A program made the position numbers and the translations under genes. A stretch of DNA of 64,000 nt, from the NCBI RefSeq assembly GCF_024655635.1, contig NZ_JANLGI010000002.1, forward strand, positions 124,001-188,000, read 5' to 3'. The stretch comes from Allobosea sp. 47.2.35 (lineage in GTDB: Bacteria; Pseudomonadota; Alphaproteobacteria; Rhizobiales; Beijerinckiaceae). Numbering within the stretch: the first letter of the stretch is position 1; every line of letters begins with the position of its first letter. The notes beneath the pieces were generated by a model that did no database searches, was not told the origin of the DNA, and worked only from the letters and a program-made list of their open reading frames with translations. This document shows positions 8,717 through 16,739 of the stretch, one piece after another.

Positions 8717-9778
8717 GTGACCCTCGCCCTCGATCAGACCCGCGCCGACGCCAAGGCCGACCATGCCGGCATCCGCTGCTGGCTCTGGATCGTCGCCGGC
8801 CTCGTCTTCCTGATGGTCGTGGTCGGCGGTGCGACCCGGCTCACCGGCTCCGGCCTCTCGATCACCGAATGGAAGCCGATCACCGGCGCCTTGCCGCCGC
8901 TCTCGGCCGATGCCTGGGCCGAGGAATTCGGCAAGTACCGGGCGAGCCCGCAATACCAGCTGCTCAACGACGGCATGAGCCTCGGCGAATTCCAGTTCAT
9001 CTACTGGTGGGAATGGGGCCATCGTCAGCTCGGCCGTTTCATCGGCCTGATCTATCTCGCCGGGTTCCTCGTCGTGGCGCTGCGCCGCCTGCTGCCCGCC
9101 CGGCAGATCGCGACGCTCTTCGGCATGGGGCTGCTGCTCGGCCTGCAGGGCGCGATCGGCTGGATCATGGTCGCGTCCGGGCTCCAGCCCGGCATGATCG
9201 CCGTCGCGCCGGTCAAGTTGACGCTGCATCTCACCTTCGCTGGTCTGTTCTTCGCCTCGGTCGTGGCCTTCGCTACGGCGTTGACGCCCTTGCGCCGGCT
9301 CGAGCCGGCGCGGGGCAGGGCGACCGCGTGGCTACTCCTGCTGCTGCTCTTCGTGCAGGTTGCGCTCGGCGGGCTCGTCGCCGGCTCCAAGGCGGGCTTC
9401 ACCTTCAACACCTGGCCATTGATGGATGGCGCGTTGGTGCCGCCGGGCTCGCAGCTCTTCGCCCAGACACCATTCTGGGAGAACTTCGTCGATAATGTCG
9501 CGCTGGTGCAATTCAACCACCGCCTCGGCGCCTACATCCTCTTCGCTGTCGCGCTCTGGAACGTGCTGAGGCTGCGTCGTGCGGCGCCGGGATCGGGCAG
9601 CGCCAAGCGCTCGACCGCGATCGCCGGTCTGGTGCTGGCGCAATCGGCGCTTGGCATCGTGACGCTGCTGCTGGTCGTGCCGCTTTGGGCCGGGCTTGCC
9701 CATCAGGCGCTCGGCTTCGCCGTGCTGGCGATGGGCGTGGTCCACGTTACTCGCACCGAGCAGGCGGCGCGTCACTAG
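8717..9778 (+). CDS. ctaA: Heme A synthase (COX15/CtaA)
   Basis: This 353-residue polytopic membrane protein oxidises the C8 methyl of heme O to the formyl group of heme A, needed by aa3-type cytochrome oxidases. It has the two-fold arrangement of four-helix bundles. Visible family signatures are VVVGGATRLTGSGLSITEW in the first half, the heme-ligand histidine segments WWEWGHRQLGR and VQFNHRLGAY, and GGLVAGSKAGFTFNTWPLMDG in the second half. It lacks the N-terminal Cys pair of Bacillus CtaA, as alphaproteobacterial COX15-type enzymes do. The start is GTG 8717. Confidence 0.95.
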   Translation: MTLALDQTRADAKADHAGIRCWLWIVAGLVFLMVVVGGATRLTGSGLSITEWKPITGALPPLSADAWAEEFGKYRASPQYQLLNDGMSLGEFQFIYWWEWGHRQLGRFIGLIYLAGFLVVALRRLLPARQIATLFGMGLLLGLQGAIGWIMVASGLQPGMIAVAPVKLTLHLTFAGLFFASVVAFATALTPLRRLEPARGRATAWLLLLLLFVQVALGGLVAGSKAGFTFNTWPLMDGALVPPGSQLFAQTPFWENFVDNVALVQFNHRLGAYILFAVALWNVLRLRRAAPGSGSAKRSTAIAGLVLAQSALGIVTLLLVVPLWAGLAHQALGFAVLAMGVVHVTRTEQAARH

Positions 9779-9786
9779 GGAGCGTC

Positions 9787-9809
9787 ATGCTCGGGCTTGA
9801 CCCGAGCAT
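9787..9809. repeat. REP-like palindrome, copy 1
   Basis: This is a 9-bp perfect stem (ATGCTCGGG / CCCGAGCAT) around CTTGA, just after ctaA. A second, inverted copy lies at 9857-9879, beyond a terminator. Palindromes built on CTCGGG-CTTGA-CCCGAG are typical dispersed intergenic elements in Hyphomicrobiales genomes. Confidence 0.75.
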
Positions 9810-9815
9810 CTCCCA

Positions 9816-9843
9816 AACAAAAAAGGCGCCGTTTCCGGCGCCT
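9816..9843 (-). terminator. Rho-independent terminator of metY
   Basis: Read on the minus strand, an 8-bp stem (9836-9843 with 9824-9831, 4-base loop) is followed by a TTTTTTGTTTG tract. It lies about 50 bp past the metY stop codon. Confidence 0.85.
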
Positions 9844-9856
9844 CCATGGTCATGAG

Positions 9857-9879
9857 ATTCTCGGGTCAAGCCCGAGAAT
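9857..9879. repeat. REP-like palindrome, copy 2 (inverted)
   Basis: Stem ATTCTCGGG / CCCGAGAAT with loop TCAAG, the reverse complement of the loop in the copy at 9787-9809. The two copies bracket the metY terminator head to head. Confidence 0.75.
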
Positions 9880-9890
9880 GATGCACTAGC

Positions 9891-11168
9891 TTATGCCAGC
9901 GCCTGATCCAGATCCGCGATCAGGTCCTCGACATCCTCAAGCCCGATCGAGAGACGCACGACCTGCGGCCCGGCGCCCGATGCGATCTTCTGCTCGTCGG
10001 TGAGCTGACGATGGGTGGTCGAGGCCGGGTGGATCACCAGCGAGCGCGTGTCGCCGATATTGGCGAGATGCGAGAACAGCTTGAGGTTCGAGACCAGCTT
10101 GACGCCCGCGTCGTAGCCGCCCTTGAGCCCGAAGGTGAAGACCGCGCCGGCGCCCTTCGGCGCATAGCGCTTGGCGAGCTCGTGATACTTGTCGCCGGGC
10201 AGGCCGGGATAGCTGACCCACTCGATCGCCGGATGCTTGGCAAGATGCTCGGCGACCTTCTGCGTGCTCTCGCAATGCCGCTGCATGCGCAAGGGCAAAG
10301 TCTCGATGCCGGTCAGCAGCATGAAGGCGTTGAAGGGTGAGAGCGCGGGGCCGAGATCGCGCAGGCCGAGCACGCGGGTCGCGATCGCGAAGGCGAAATT
10401 GCCGAAGGTCTCGCCCAGCACCATGCCGTTATATTCCGGCCGCGGCTTCGAGAGCATCGGGTAGCGGTCGTCGCCGACCCAGTTGAACGAGCCGCCATCG
10501 ACGATCAGGCCGCCGATCGAGTTGCCATGGCCGCCGAGAAACTTGGTGGCCGAATGCACGACGATGTCGGCGCCATGCTCGAACGGGCGCAGCAGGTAGG
10601 GCGAGGCCATCGTGTTGTCGACGATGAGCGGGATATTGTGCTTCTTCGCGATGGCGCTGATCGCCGCGATGTCGACGATGACGCCGCCCGGATTGGCGAT
10701 CGACTCGATGAAGATCGCCTTGGTCTTCGGCGTCACGGCGGCGGCGAAACCCTCGACATCGTCCGGGTCGGCCCAGATCACGTTCCAGCCGAAGCTCTTG
10801 TAGGAATGGTTGAACTGGTTGATCGAGCCGCCATAGAGCTTGCGGGCCGCGACGAACTCGTCGCCCGGCTGCAGCAGGGCATGGAAACACAGGAACTCGG
10901 CCGCATGGCCGGACGCGACGGCGAGCGCCGCCGTGCCGCCCTCCAGCGCCGCGACGCGCTCTTCCAGCACCGCGTTCGTCGGGTTGCCGATGCGGGTATA
11001 GATGTTGCCGAAGGCCTGCAGGCCGAACAGCGAGGCGGCATGGTCGACATCGTCGAAGACGAAGGAGGTCGTCTGGTAGATCGGCGTGGCGCGCGCGCCC
11101 GTCGCCGCGTCGGGGGCCGCTCCGGCATGGATGGCGAGTGTGCTGAAACCCGGTGCGCGGTCGGTCAT
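9891..11168 (-). CDS. metY: O-acetylhomoserine aminocarboxypropyltransferase (MetY type)
   Basis: This 425-residue PLP enzyme of the Cys/Met metabolism family joins sulfide (or methanethiol) to O-acetylhomoserine in methionine synthesis. Family marks are [21 protein letters not shown], the cofactor stretch [13 protein letters not shown], and the Schiff-base lysine in [11 protein letters not shown]. Length and the segment [16 protein letters not shown] at the end fit MetY. ATG 11168 (MTDRAPGF) has a GGGAG Shine-Dalgarno; the longer TTG-initiated frame would run through the promoter. A consensus-like promoter with an 18-bp palindrome lies just upstream. No SAM riboswitch was recognised. Confidence 0.92.
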   Translation of the reverse strand: MTDRAPGFSTLAIHAGAAPDAATGARATPIYQTTSFVFDDVDHAASLFGLQAFGNIYTRIGNPTNAVLEERVAALEGGTAALAVASGHAAEFLCFHALLQPGDEFVAARKLYGGSINQFNHSYKSFGWNVIWADPDDVEGFAAAVTPKTKAIFIESIANPGGVIVDIAAISAIAKKHNIPLIVDNTMASPYLLRPFEHGADIVVHSATKFLGGHGNSIGGLIVDGGSFNWVGDDRYPMLSKPRPEYNGMVLGETFGNFAFAIATRVLGLRDLGPALSPFNAFMLLTGIETLPLRMQRHCESTQKVAEHLAKHPAIEWVSYPGLPGDKYHELAKRYAPKGAGAVFTFGLKGGYDAGVKLVSNLKLFSHLANIGDTRSLVIHPASTTHRQLTDEQKIASGAGPQVVRLSIGLEDVEDLIADLDQALA

Positions 11169-11203
11169 GGCTGCTCCCTGACAATCTGACGTCGAAAACG
11201 GAT

Positions 11204-11237
11204 CGTTCGATTTAACGAACGGTTTGCGAAGCGTCAA
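11204..11237 (-). promoter_or_regulatory. metY promoter with overlapping palindromic operator
   Basis: On the minus strand there is a -35 TTGACG (11237-11232), a 17-base spacer and a -10-like TAAATC (11214-11209). A perfect inverted repeat CGTTCG-N6-CGAACG (11204-11221) covers the -10, the usual position of a repressor site. Confidence 0.65.
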
Positions 11238-11258
11238 TTCGGGAGGCGGCAGGCCGCG

Positions 11259-11789
11259 TCAGGTTCCCGGCCGATGGATCGTCAGCTTCTGGAAGCCCTT
11301 GCCGGCGAGCACCGGCTTCTTCGCAGAGAGGATGCGCGAGTTGATGCCTTGCCAGCCGATCTCGCCGGAGAGCCGGCCATATTCGATCTTCGGGCAGCGG
11401 TTCATGATGACGGTGACGCCCTTCGCCTCGGCCCGTGCGGCGGCTTCGTCGTTGCGCACCGACAACTGCATCCAGATCACCTTGGGCAGCGGATCGAGCG
11501 TCAGCGCCTCCTCGGTGATCGGGCCGGCCGCTTCCGAGTTGCGGAAGATCTCGACCATGTCGACCGGGCCGGGGACGTCCTTGAGCGCGGCATAGACCGT
11601 CTTGCCGAGGATCGTCTGGCCCGCGAGGCCGGGATTGACCGGGACGACGTCGTAGCCGCGGTCGATCAGGTATTTCGTCACGATCCAGCTCGGCCGCGCC
11701 TCGTTGGCGGAGGCGCCGACCAGCGCGATCCGCTTCACGGATTTCAGGATGTCGCGGATCAGGCTGTCGGGATAGGCGTCGTGGGTCAT
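11259..11789 (-). CDS. CoA-binding protein (YccU type)
   Basis: This 176-residue single-domain protein has a Rossmann fold of the CoA-binding (succinyl-CoA synthetase alpha-like) family. It shows the nucleotide-binding turn IALVGASANEARPS near residue 20 and the later DMVEIFRNSEAAGPI and CPKIEYGRL segments typical of YccU-like proteins. Its function is not established in the family. It sits 90 bp upstream of metY on the same strand, but metY has its own promoter, so co-regulation is uncertain. Confidence 0.85.
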   Translation of the reverse strand: MTHDAYPDSLIRDILKSVKRIALVGASANEARPSWIVTKYLIDRGYDVVPVNPGLAGQTILGKTVYAALKDVPGPVDMVEIFRNSEAAGPITEEALTLDPLPKVIWMQLSVRNDEAAARAEAKGVTVIMNRCPKIEYGRLSGEIGWQGINSRILSAKKPVLAGKGFQKLTIHRPGT

Positions 11790-11816
11790 CTGGCAGTCCG
11801 CATAGGGAAGGGCGCG

Positions 11817-11973
11817 GGGGAACCCCTCTCCTTACAGGATAGGGGTAGGGGTGAGGGGGAGGCCGTTGGACATTTGAGCGCCACCTGACCGCTGCCGCGG
11901 TGAGGCGGAGGCTTCGCTGGTCCGGGGCCTACACCTCACCCCTGCCTCTCTCCTTACAGGAGAGGGGTTCCCC
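11817..11973. repeat. Inverted pair of GC-rich intergenic repeats
   Basis: Sixteen bases at 11817-11832 (GGGGAACCCCTCTCCT) recur as an exact reverse complement at 11958-11973, bracketing about 125 bp. Each arm is also a near-palindrome centred on TTAC (CTCTCCT-TAC-AGGAGAG in the right arm). This looks like a dispersed intergenic element between the CoA-binding gene and the enoyl-CoA hydratase, not a gene. Confidence 0.7.
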
Positions 11974-11997
11974 GCGCATGTCCGTCGATGGTGCGAT

Positions 11998-12810
11998 TCA
12001 ATTCTCCCACACCGGCGCGCGCTTTTCCACGAAGGCGCCGATGCCTTCCTCGGCGTCCCGCGCCAGCATGTTCTCGACCATCACCGCCGAGGCGTGATCA
12101 TAAGCCGCCTTCAGCCCCATCTCACGCTGCTCGTAGAAGGCGCGCTTGCCGATCTTGATTGTCGCCGGCGATTTTGAGGCGATGATGCTGGCGAGCCTCT
12201 GCGCTTCCGCCAGCGCGCCGCCAGCCGGCACGACTCGGTTGACGAGGCCCATCCGGGCCGCTTCGTCAGCCGGCACCATCTCGCCGAGCAGCAGCATCTC
12301 CAGCGCGTGTTTGGCGGAGAGATTGCGCGACAGGGCAACCATCGGCGTCGAGCAGAACAGGCCGATATGGACGCCAGGCGTGCAGAAGCGCGCGGCCTCG
12401 CCCGCGACCGCAAGGTCGCAGCTCGCGACGAGCTGGCAGCCGGCGGCCGTCGCGGTGCCTTCGACAGCCGCGATCACCGGCTGGGGCAGGGCGGTGATCT
12501 GCTGCATCATCGCCGAGCAACGCCCGAGGATGTCCGCAAAATAGGCCCGGCCCCGGTCGGCATCGGCGCGGTGGGCGGTCATCTCCTTGAGATCGTGCCC
12601 GGCGCTGAACACCGGCCCGGCGGCGGTGAGGATCACGACCTTGACCGTGCGATCAGCCGCGATGGCAGTGAAGGCCTGGCTCAAAGCGGCCAGCATCGCC
12701 TCGCTCAGCGGGTTGCGCACTTGGGGGCGGTTCAGCGTCAGCGTCGCGACGCCCTGCGCATCCGCGCGCAGCAGGACGGGCACGGCCTCCGGCTTGTGAT
12801 GGGCGTTCAT
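11998..12810 (-). CDS. Enoyl-CoA hydratase/isomerase family protein
   Basis: This 270-residue crotonase-fold protein would act on acyl-CoA thioesters in the cytoplasm. The fold's oxyanion-hole segments are VFSAGHDLKEM and the later GTATAAGCQLVASCDLAVA. The Glu pair typical of true enoyl hydratases is not obvious; the second site reads GLFCSTPMVALSRN, as in several enoyl-CoA hydratase-like (ECHDC3-type) proteins, so hydratase activity should not be assumed. ATG 12810 follows a GGAAGGGAAG Shine-Dalgarno; an ATG six codons upstream is less likely. Confidence 0.85.
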   Translation of the reverse strand: MNAHHKPEAVPVLLRADAQGVATLTLNRPQVRNPLSEAMLAALSQAFTAIAADRTVKVVILTAAGPVFSAGHDLKEMTAHRADADRGRAYFADILGRCSAMMQQITALPQPVIAAVEGTATAAGCQLVASCDLAVAGEAARFCTPGVHIGLFCSTPMVALSRNLSAKHALEMLLLGEMVPADEAARMGLVNRVVPAGGALAEAQRLASIIASKSPATIKIGKRAFYEQREMGLKAAYDHASAVMVENMLARDAEEGIGAFVEKRAPVWEN

Positions 12811-12900
12811 CGCGCTTCCCTTCCGCATTTCCGCCTATTGTCGGAGCCGGCCGGCCATGCTGCAAGGGGATAAGCCCTATTGCAGCCTGTGGTTTTCCGC

Positions 12901-13329
12901 ATGACGACCCGCATGAGCGCCTCCGAGATCGACGCCTATCTCGACGAGGTCTTTCCCCAGCTCCACTATGGCGGGCGCACTTATTTCATCGAGGAGGTCG
13001 GGCCGATGACGGCCCGCATGCGCTGCGACTATCACGAGAAGCACCTGCGCCCCGGCGGCACCATCTCGGGCCCGACCATGATGGCGCTGGCCGATCTCGC
13101 GCTCTATGCGGCGATCCTCGCCCAGATCGGGCCGGTCGGCCTCGCGGTGACGACGAGCCTCAATTTCAACTTCCTGCGCAAGCCCGGCCAGGCGGCACTC
13201 ATCGGCGAGGCCAGGCTGCTCAAGCTCGGCAAGCGCCTCGCGGTCGGTGAGGTCTGCCTCTATTCGCAGGGCGAGGCCGACATGGTCTGCCACGCGACGG
13301 GGACCTACTCCATTCCGGCGGTGCGATGA
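12901..13329 (+). CDS. PaaI-type hotdog thioesterase
   Basis: This 142-residue protein has a hotdog fold and is a probable acyl-CoA thioesterase. Family features are the HLRPGGTISGPTMMALADLALYAAI helix region, split here as RPGGTISGP and MMALADLAL, and the strand VTTSLNFNFLRKP. It is divergent from the enoyl-CoA hydratase gene, so the two may serve the same acyl-CoA pathway. ATG 12901 is chosen over a TTG at 12880. A terminator follows at 13365-13387. The natural substrate is unknown. Confidence 0.85.
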   Translation: MTTRMSASEIDAYLDEVFPQLHYGGRTYFIEEVGPMTARMRCDYHEKHLRPGGTISGPTMMALADLALYAAILAQIGPVGLAVTTSLNFNFLRKPGQAALIGEARLLKLGKRLAVGEVCLYSQGEADMVCHATGTYSIPAVR

Positions 13330-13364
13330 CCGCATGCATACCGAAACGCAGCGCAGAACAGTAT

Positions 13365-13387
13365 ACGGTATCTGGATACCGTTTTTC
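13365..13387 (+). terminator. Terminator after the thioesterase gene
   Basis: Perfect 8-bp stem ACGGTATC / GATACCGT (13365-13372 with 13375-13382) followed by TTTTC, 36 bp past the stop codon at 13329. Confidence 0.75.
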
Positions 13388-13439
13388 TCAGTGGCTTGAA
13401 AAATCGAAGTTTTCCGCTTTTGAGCGCTGATTGTAGCGC

Positions 13440-13468
13440 TTGACAGCCGGCTTCCCTGCCCCTATTCC
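13440..13468 (+). promoter_or_regulatory. rplM-rpsI promoter
   Basis: TTGACA (13440-13445), a 17-base spacer, then TATTCC (13463-13468). It is the best sigma-70-type match before the ribosomal protein operon and would start transcription near 13475, just before a terminator-like hairpin. Confidence 0.65.
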
Positions 13469-13479
13469 CACGCCACACC

Positions 13480-13512
13480 GCCGCCGGGCTCTCCGGCGGC
13501 TTGTCCTTTTTT
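13480..13512 (+). terminator. Terminator-like hairpin in the rplM leader
   Basis: Perfect 8-bp stem GCCGCCGG / CCGGCGGC (13480-13487 with 13493-13500, loop GCTCT) followed by TTGTCCTTTTTT. It lies between the predicted promoter and the rplM start at 13534, so it may act as an attenuator or autoregulatory leader structure. Confidence 0.7.
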
Positions 13513-13533
13513 ACGCAACCGAAGGGTACCGCG

Positions 13534-13998
13534 ATGAAGACCACCGTCTCGCTCAAGCCCGCCGATGTCGAAAAGAAGTGGGTTGTGATCGACGCCTCCG
13601 GGCTCGTCGTCGGCCGTCTCGCCTCCGTTGTGGCGATGCGTCTGCGCGGCAAGCACAAGGCCGCCTACACCCCCCACGTCGACTGCGGCGACAATGTCAT
13701 CGTCATCAACGCCGATAAGGTCTCCCTGACCGGCCGCAAGCGTGACCAGAAGGTGTACTACCACCACACTGGCTTCCCGGGCGGCATCAAGGAGCGTTCG
13801 GCCAAGTTCATCCTGGAAGGCCGCTTCCCTGAGCGCGTCGTCGAGAAGGCCGTCGAGCGCATGCTGCCGCGCGGCCCGCTCTTCCGCCAGATCCTCGGCA
13901 ACCTGCGCGTCTACAAGGGCGCGGAGCATCCGCACGCTGCCCAGTCGCCGGAGGCGCTCGACGTCGCCGCGCTCAACAGCAAGAACAAGAGGGTCTGA
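13534..13998 (+). CDS. rplM: 50S ribosomal protein L13
   Basis: This 154-residue protein is bacterial uL13, an early-assembly protein of the large ribosomal subunit. The start [20 protein letters not shown], the segment [16 protein letters not shown], and [19 protein letters not shown] are family hallmarks. ATG 13534 has a GAAGGG Shine-Dalgarno; the longer frame would run through the leader hairpin. It is followed after 2 bp by rpsI, the standard L13-S9 operon. The extended C-terminal tail (about residues 138-154, [15 protein letters not shown]) is usual for alphaproteobacteria. Confidence 0.98.
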   Translation: MKTTVSLKPADVEKKWVVIDASGLVVGRLASVVAMRLRGKHKAAYTPHVDCGDNVIVINADKVSLTGRKRDQKVYYHHTGFPGGIKERSAKFILEGRFPERVVEKAVERMLPRGPLFRQILGNLRVYKGAEHPHAAQSPEALDVAALNSKNKRV

Positions 13999-14000
13999 CC

Positions 14001-14480
14001 GTGGCTGAAGTTCTGCAGTCTCTCTCCCAGCTCGGCGACGTCGCCAAGCCCGCTCAGCCGGAAGCCCCGGTCCACGTCAAGAAGGTCGACGCCCAGGGCC
14101 GCGCCTATGCCACCGGCAAGCGCAAGAACGCCATCGCCCGCGTCTGGATCAAGCCGGGTTCCGGCAAGGTCACCGTCAACGGCCGCGACCAGGAGATCTA
14201 CTTCGCTCGCCCGGTGCTGCGCCTCGTGCTCAAGCAGCCGCTGCAGCTGGTCGATCGCCTGACCCAGTACGACGTCGTCGTCTCGGTCAAGGGCGGCGGT
14301 CTCTCCGGCCAGGCCGGTGCGGTTCGCCACGGCATCTCCAAGGCGCTGACCCACTATGAGCCGGAGCTTCGCGGCCCGCTCAAGAAGGAAGGCTTCCTGA
14401 CCCGCGACTCGCGTGTCGTCGAGCGTAAGAAGTTCGGTAAGGCCAAGGCCCGCCGCAGCTTCCAGTTCTCGAAGCGCTGA
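14001..14480 (+). CDS. rpsI: 30S ribosomal protein S9
   Basis: This 159-residue protein is bacterial uS9, whose C-terminal tail reaches the P-site tRNA. The body begins at [20 protein letters not shown] after an alphaproteobacterial N-terminal extension of about 30 residues. It ends with the typical basic tail [11 protein letters not shown]. The GTG start at 14001 lies 2 bp after the rplM stop. A strong terminator follows at 14509-14536, so rplM-rpsI is a closed two-gene operon here. Confidence 0.98.
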   Translation: MAEVLQSLSQLGDVAKPAQPEAPVHVKKVDAQGRAYATGKRKNAIARVWIKPGSGKVTVNGRDQEIYFARPVLRLVLKQPLQLVDRLTQYDVVVSVKGGGLSGQAGAVRHGISKALTHYEPELRGPLKKEGFLTRDSRVVERKKFGKAKARRSFQFSKR

Positions 14481-14508
14481 TCGTTTCCGGGATTACCGGT
14501 ATGCGGAA

Positions 14509-14536
14509 GGGCGGCTCGCAAGAGCCGCCCTTTTCG
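14509..14536 (+). terminator. Terminator of rplM-rpsI
   Basis: Perfect 9-bp stem GGGCGGCTC / GAGCCGCCC (14509-14517 with 14522-14530), loop GCAA, followed by TTTTCG. Confidence 0.88.
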
Positions 14537-14579
14537 TATTGGCTGGCCTCTCGCGTCCGATCAGCAGGAGCCATGCGAC

Positions 14580-15332
14580 ATGATCCGCCCCGTTCTTCTC
14601 GTTACCGGCGGCAGCCGCGGCATCGGCGCCGCGACCTGCATCATGGCGGCCGGGCGCGGCTACGATGTCGCGGTGAACTACCAGAGCAACGCCAAAGCCG
14701 CCGACGAGGTCGTCGCGGCCTGCGTGGGGAAGGGCGCGACGGCCGTGGCGCTTCAAGGCGACATGGCTGATGAAGCCGATATCATCCGGGTCTTCGCGGA
14801 GGCGAGGGCGGCGCTGGGACAGCTGACCCATGTCGTCAACAATGCCGGCATCACGGGCAGGTCGGGGCCGCTCGTCGACACCGACGCCGCAATTATCCGC
14901 GAATGTATCGACGTCAACGTCACCGGCGCGATCCTCGTTGCGCGCGAAGCCGCCCGGGCGCTCATGGCAAACGAGGACGCCGAGGGCAGGGCGATCGTCA
15001 ACATCTCCTCTATCGCGGCGGAACTGGGTTCGCCCGGCGAATATGTCTGGTACGCCGCCTCGAAGGGCGCGGTGGATTCCCTGACCATCGGCTTGGCCAA
15101 GGAGCTGGCGGGTCACGGCATCCGCGTGAACGCGGTTGCGCCCGGCATCACCGAGACGGAGATCCACGCGCTCTCGACCGGTGAGGCTGGACGCGTCGCG
15201 CGGATCGCGCCGTTGATCCCGCTGAAGCGCGCCGCGACGGTCGATGAAATCGCCGAGGCCGTGCTGTTCCTGCTCTCGCCGGCGTCGAGCTACACGACCG
15301 GCATCATCCTGAAGGTCGGTGGCGGGCGTTAG
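14580..15332 (+). CDS. Short-chain dehydrogenase/reductase (SDR)
   Basis: This 250-residue classical SDR has the cofactor turn TGGSRGIGAAT, the NNAG stretch (VVNNAGITGRSG), a catalytic Ser in IVNISSIAAELG and the Tyr/Lys pair in YAASKGAVDSL. The PG sequence after strand 6 (VAPGITETEI) is also present. The turn after strand 2, YQSNAKAADE, has no acidic residue at the end of the strand, which favours NADP(H). It resembles glucose-1-dehydrogenase / FabG-like proteins, but the substrate cannot be set. A Shine-Dalgarno CAGGAG precedes the ATG at 14580. Confidence 0.88.
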   Translation: MIRPVLLVTGGSRGIGAATCIMAAGRGYDVAVNYQSNAKAADEVVAACVGKGATAVALQGDMADEADIIRVFAEARAALGQLTHVVNNAGITGRSGPLVDTDAAIIRECIDVNVTGAILVAREAARALMANEDAEGRAIVNISSIAAELGSPGEYVWYAASKGAVDSLTIGLAKELAGHGIRVNAVAPGITETEIHALSTGEAGRVARIAPLIPLKRAATVDEIAEAVLFLLSPASSYTTGIILKVGGGR

Positions 15333-15388
15333 CGTCAGCGGCAGACGGCCACTCGCGTGCCGTTCGGCTCTGATGTAGCAAGAAGCCC

Positions 15389-15667
15389 ATGCGCGTCCTC
15401 CTCATCCTGATCGCCTTCGGCATGATTGCCGTGCCGGCCCTGCTGATGCTGGCGCGCGAGGAGTTGCCGCGTGGGCGGCGCATCGGCCGGGCGCTGGTGA
15501 TTTTCCTGGCACCGGCTGTCGCTCTCGGCTTCATCCATGGCGTGCCGGAGCTCGACGGACGCGCGCTCAACAATCCGAACGCCTGGACGATGCTGCGGCT
15601 GGTGCTGACCGCGCTGGCGCTGATCCTGCCCTGGTGTCTCTATGTCTGGTTCAATGCGCGCCGCTGA
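15389..15667 (+). CDS. Small membrane protein of unknown function
   Basis: I do not recognise this 92-residue protein. It has three hydrophobic stretches (about residues 1-20, 31-49 and 65-87) separated by a basic loop (REELPRGRRIGR) and a short polar loop (HGVPELDGRALNN). It lies 15 bp upstream of the agmatinase gene on the same strand, so the two are probably co-transcribed. Confidence 0.7.
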   Translation: MRVLLILIAFGMIAVPALLMLAREELPRGRRIGRALVIFLAPAVALGFIHGVPELDGRALNNPNAWTMLRLVLTALALILPWCLYVWFNARR

Positions 15668-15682
15668 CGCTCTGAGACGATC

Positions 15683-16639
15683 ATGACCGAAGCCGCCGAC
15701 AAGCCGCCGATCGATCACGCCTTCACCGGTGACAGGCGCGACGGCGCTGCCGACCCGACCTATGCCGGCGCGCTCTCGTTCATGCGCCGTCGCTATGGCA
15801 AGGACGTCGCGGGCGCCGATCTGGTGATCTGGGGTGTGCCCTTCGATCTTTCCGTCACCAATCGGCCGGGTACGCGCTTCGGTCCACAAGCGATCCGCCG
15901 CGCCAGCGCGATCTTCGACGGCGATCCGCAATATCCGTCGGGTATCGATCCCTTTGCCCGGCTCTCGGCTATCGATTACGGCGATTGCGCTTTGCCGCGC
16001 GGCGATCTCCAGGGCTGTTCCCGCGCGATCGAGGCGGAAGCAGCCGGCATTCTCGCGTCCGGCGCCCATCTCGTCACGCTCGGCGGCGACCATTTCGTCA
16101 CCTTGCCGCTGCTGCGCGCCCATGTCGCCCGCCACGGCAAGCTGGCGCTGATCCAGTTCGACGCCCATCAGGACACCTGGGACGATGGCCCGGGCGGCAT
16201 CGGCCATGGCAGCTTCGTTCTGGAGGCGGTGCGCGAGGGGCTGATCGATGTCGAGCGCTCGATCCAGGTCGGCATCCGCACCGTCGCCCCGCGCGATTGC
16301 GGCATCGCCATCCTCGACGCCTACGAGGCGCAGGAGCTCGGCGTCGCCGGGGTGGTGCGGCGCATTTGCGAGCGGGTCGAGGAGGGTGCGGCCTATCTGA
16401 CCTTCGACATTGATGCGCTCGACCCCGCCTTCGCACCGGGTACGGGCACGCCGGTCTCGGGCGGCTTCAGCGCCGAACAGGCGCTGCGCATCCTCTGGGC
16501 GCTGCGCGACCTCGATATCCGCGGCATGGACGTGGTCGAGGTCTCGCCGCCCTACGACCATGCCGACATCACCGCGATCGCAGCCTCGACCATCGTCCAG
16601 CATCATATTCAGGCGCTGGCTTTGAAGCAGGGCGATTGA
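15683..16639 (+). CDS. speB: Agmatinase / ureohydrolase family protein
   Basis: This 318-residue manganese hydrolase of the ureohydrolase superfamily would split agmatine into putrescine and urea. All metal-binding motifs are visible: GGDHFVTLP, DAHQDTW and the C-terminal FDIDALDPAFAPGTGTPVSGG region, given here as FDIDALDP and GTGTPVSGG. The Asp/His set for a binuclear Mn site is complete. Agmatinase fits better than arginase in length and in the N-terminal RPGTRFGPQAIRRAS segment, but guanidinobutyrase is also possible. It lies between rpsI and argC, so arginine-derived metabolism is clustered here. Confidence 0.88.
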   Translation: MTEAADKPPIDHAFTGDRRDGAADPTYAGALSFMRRRYGKDVAGADLVIWGVPFDLSVTNRPGTRFGPQAIRRASAIFDGDPQYPSGIDPFARLSAIDYGDCALPRGDLQGCSRAIEAEAAGILASGAHLVTLGGDHFVTLPLLRAHVARHGKLALIQFDAHQDTWDDGPGGIGHGSFVLEAVREGLIDVERSIQVGIRTVAPRDCGIAILDAYEAQELGVAGVVRRICERVEEGAAYLTFDIDALDPAFAPGTGTPVSGGFSAEQALRILWALRDLDIRGMDVVEVSPPYDHADITAIAASTIVQHHIQALALKQGD

Positions 16640-16739
16640 AACGATCTGCGAGACGGCGGAATCAATCTGCGAAGGCCCTTCTTCAAGCCTTTCGTTGGAT
16701 TCCGCTTTTGGGCTTTGACCCCGATGGAGAGATTTCGCC

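Noticed and set aside
11169-11300. A SAM-II or other SAM riboswitch before metY
   Set aside because: I looked for it because it is common upstream of methionine genes in this class. The sequence shows a promoter and a short palindrome and no conserved SAM-II core. A covariance-model search would settle it.
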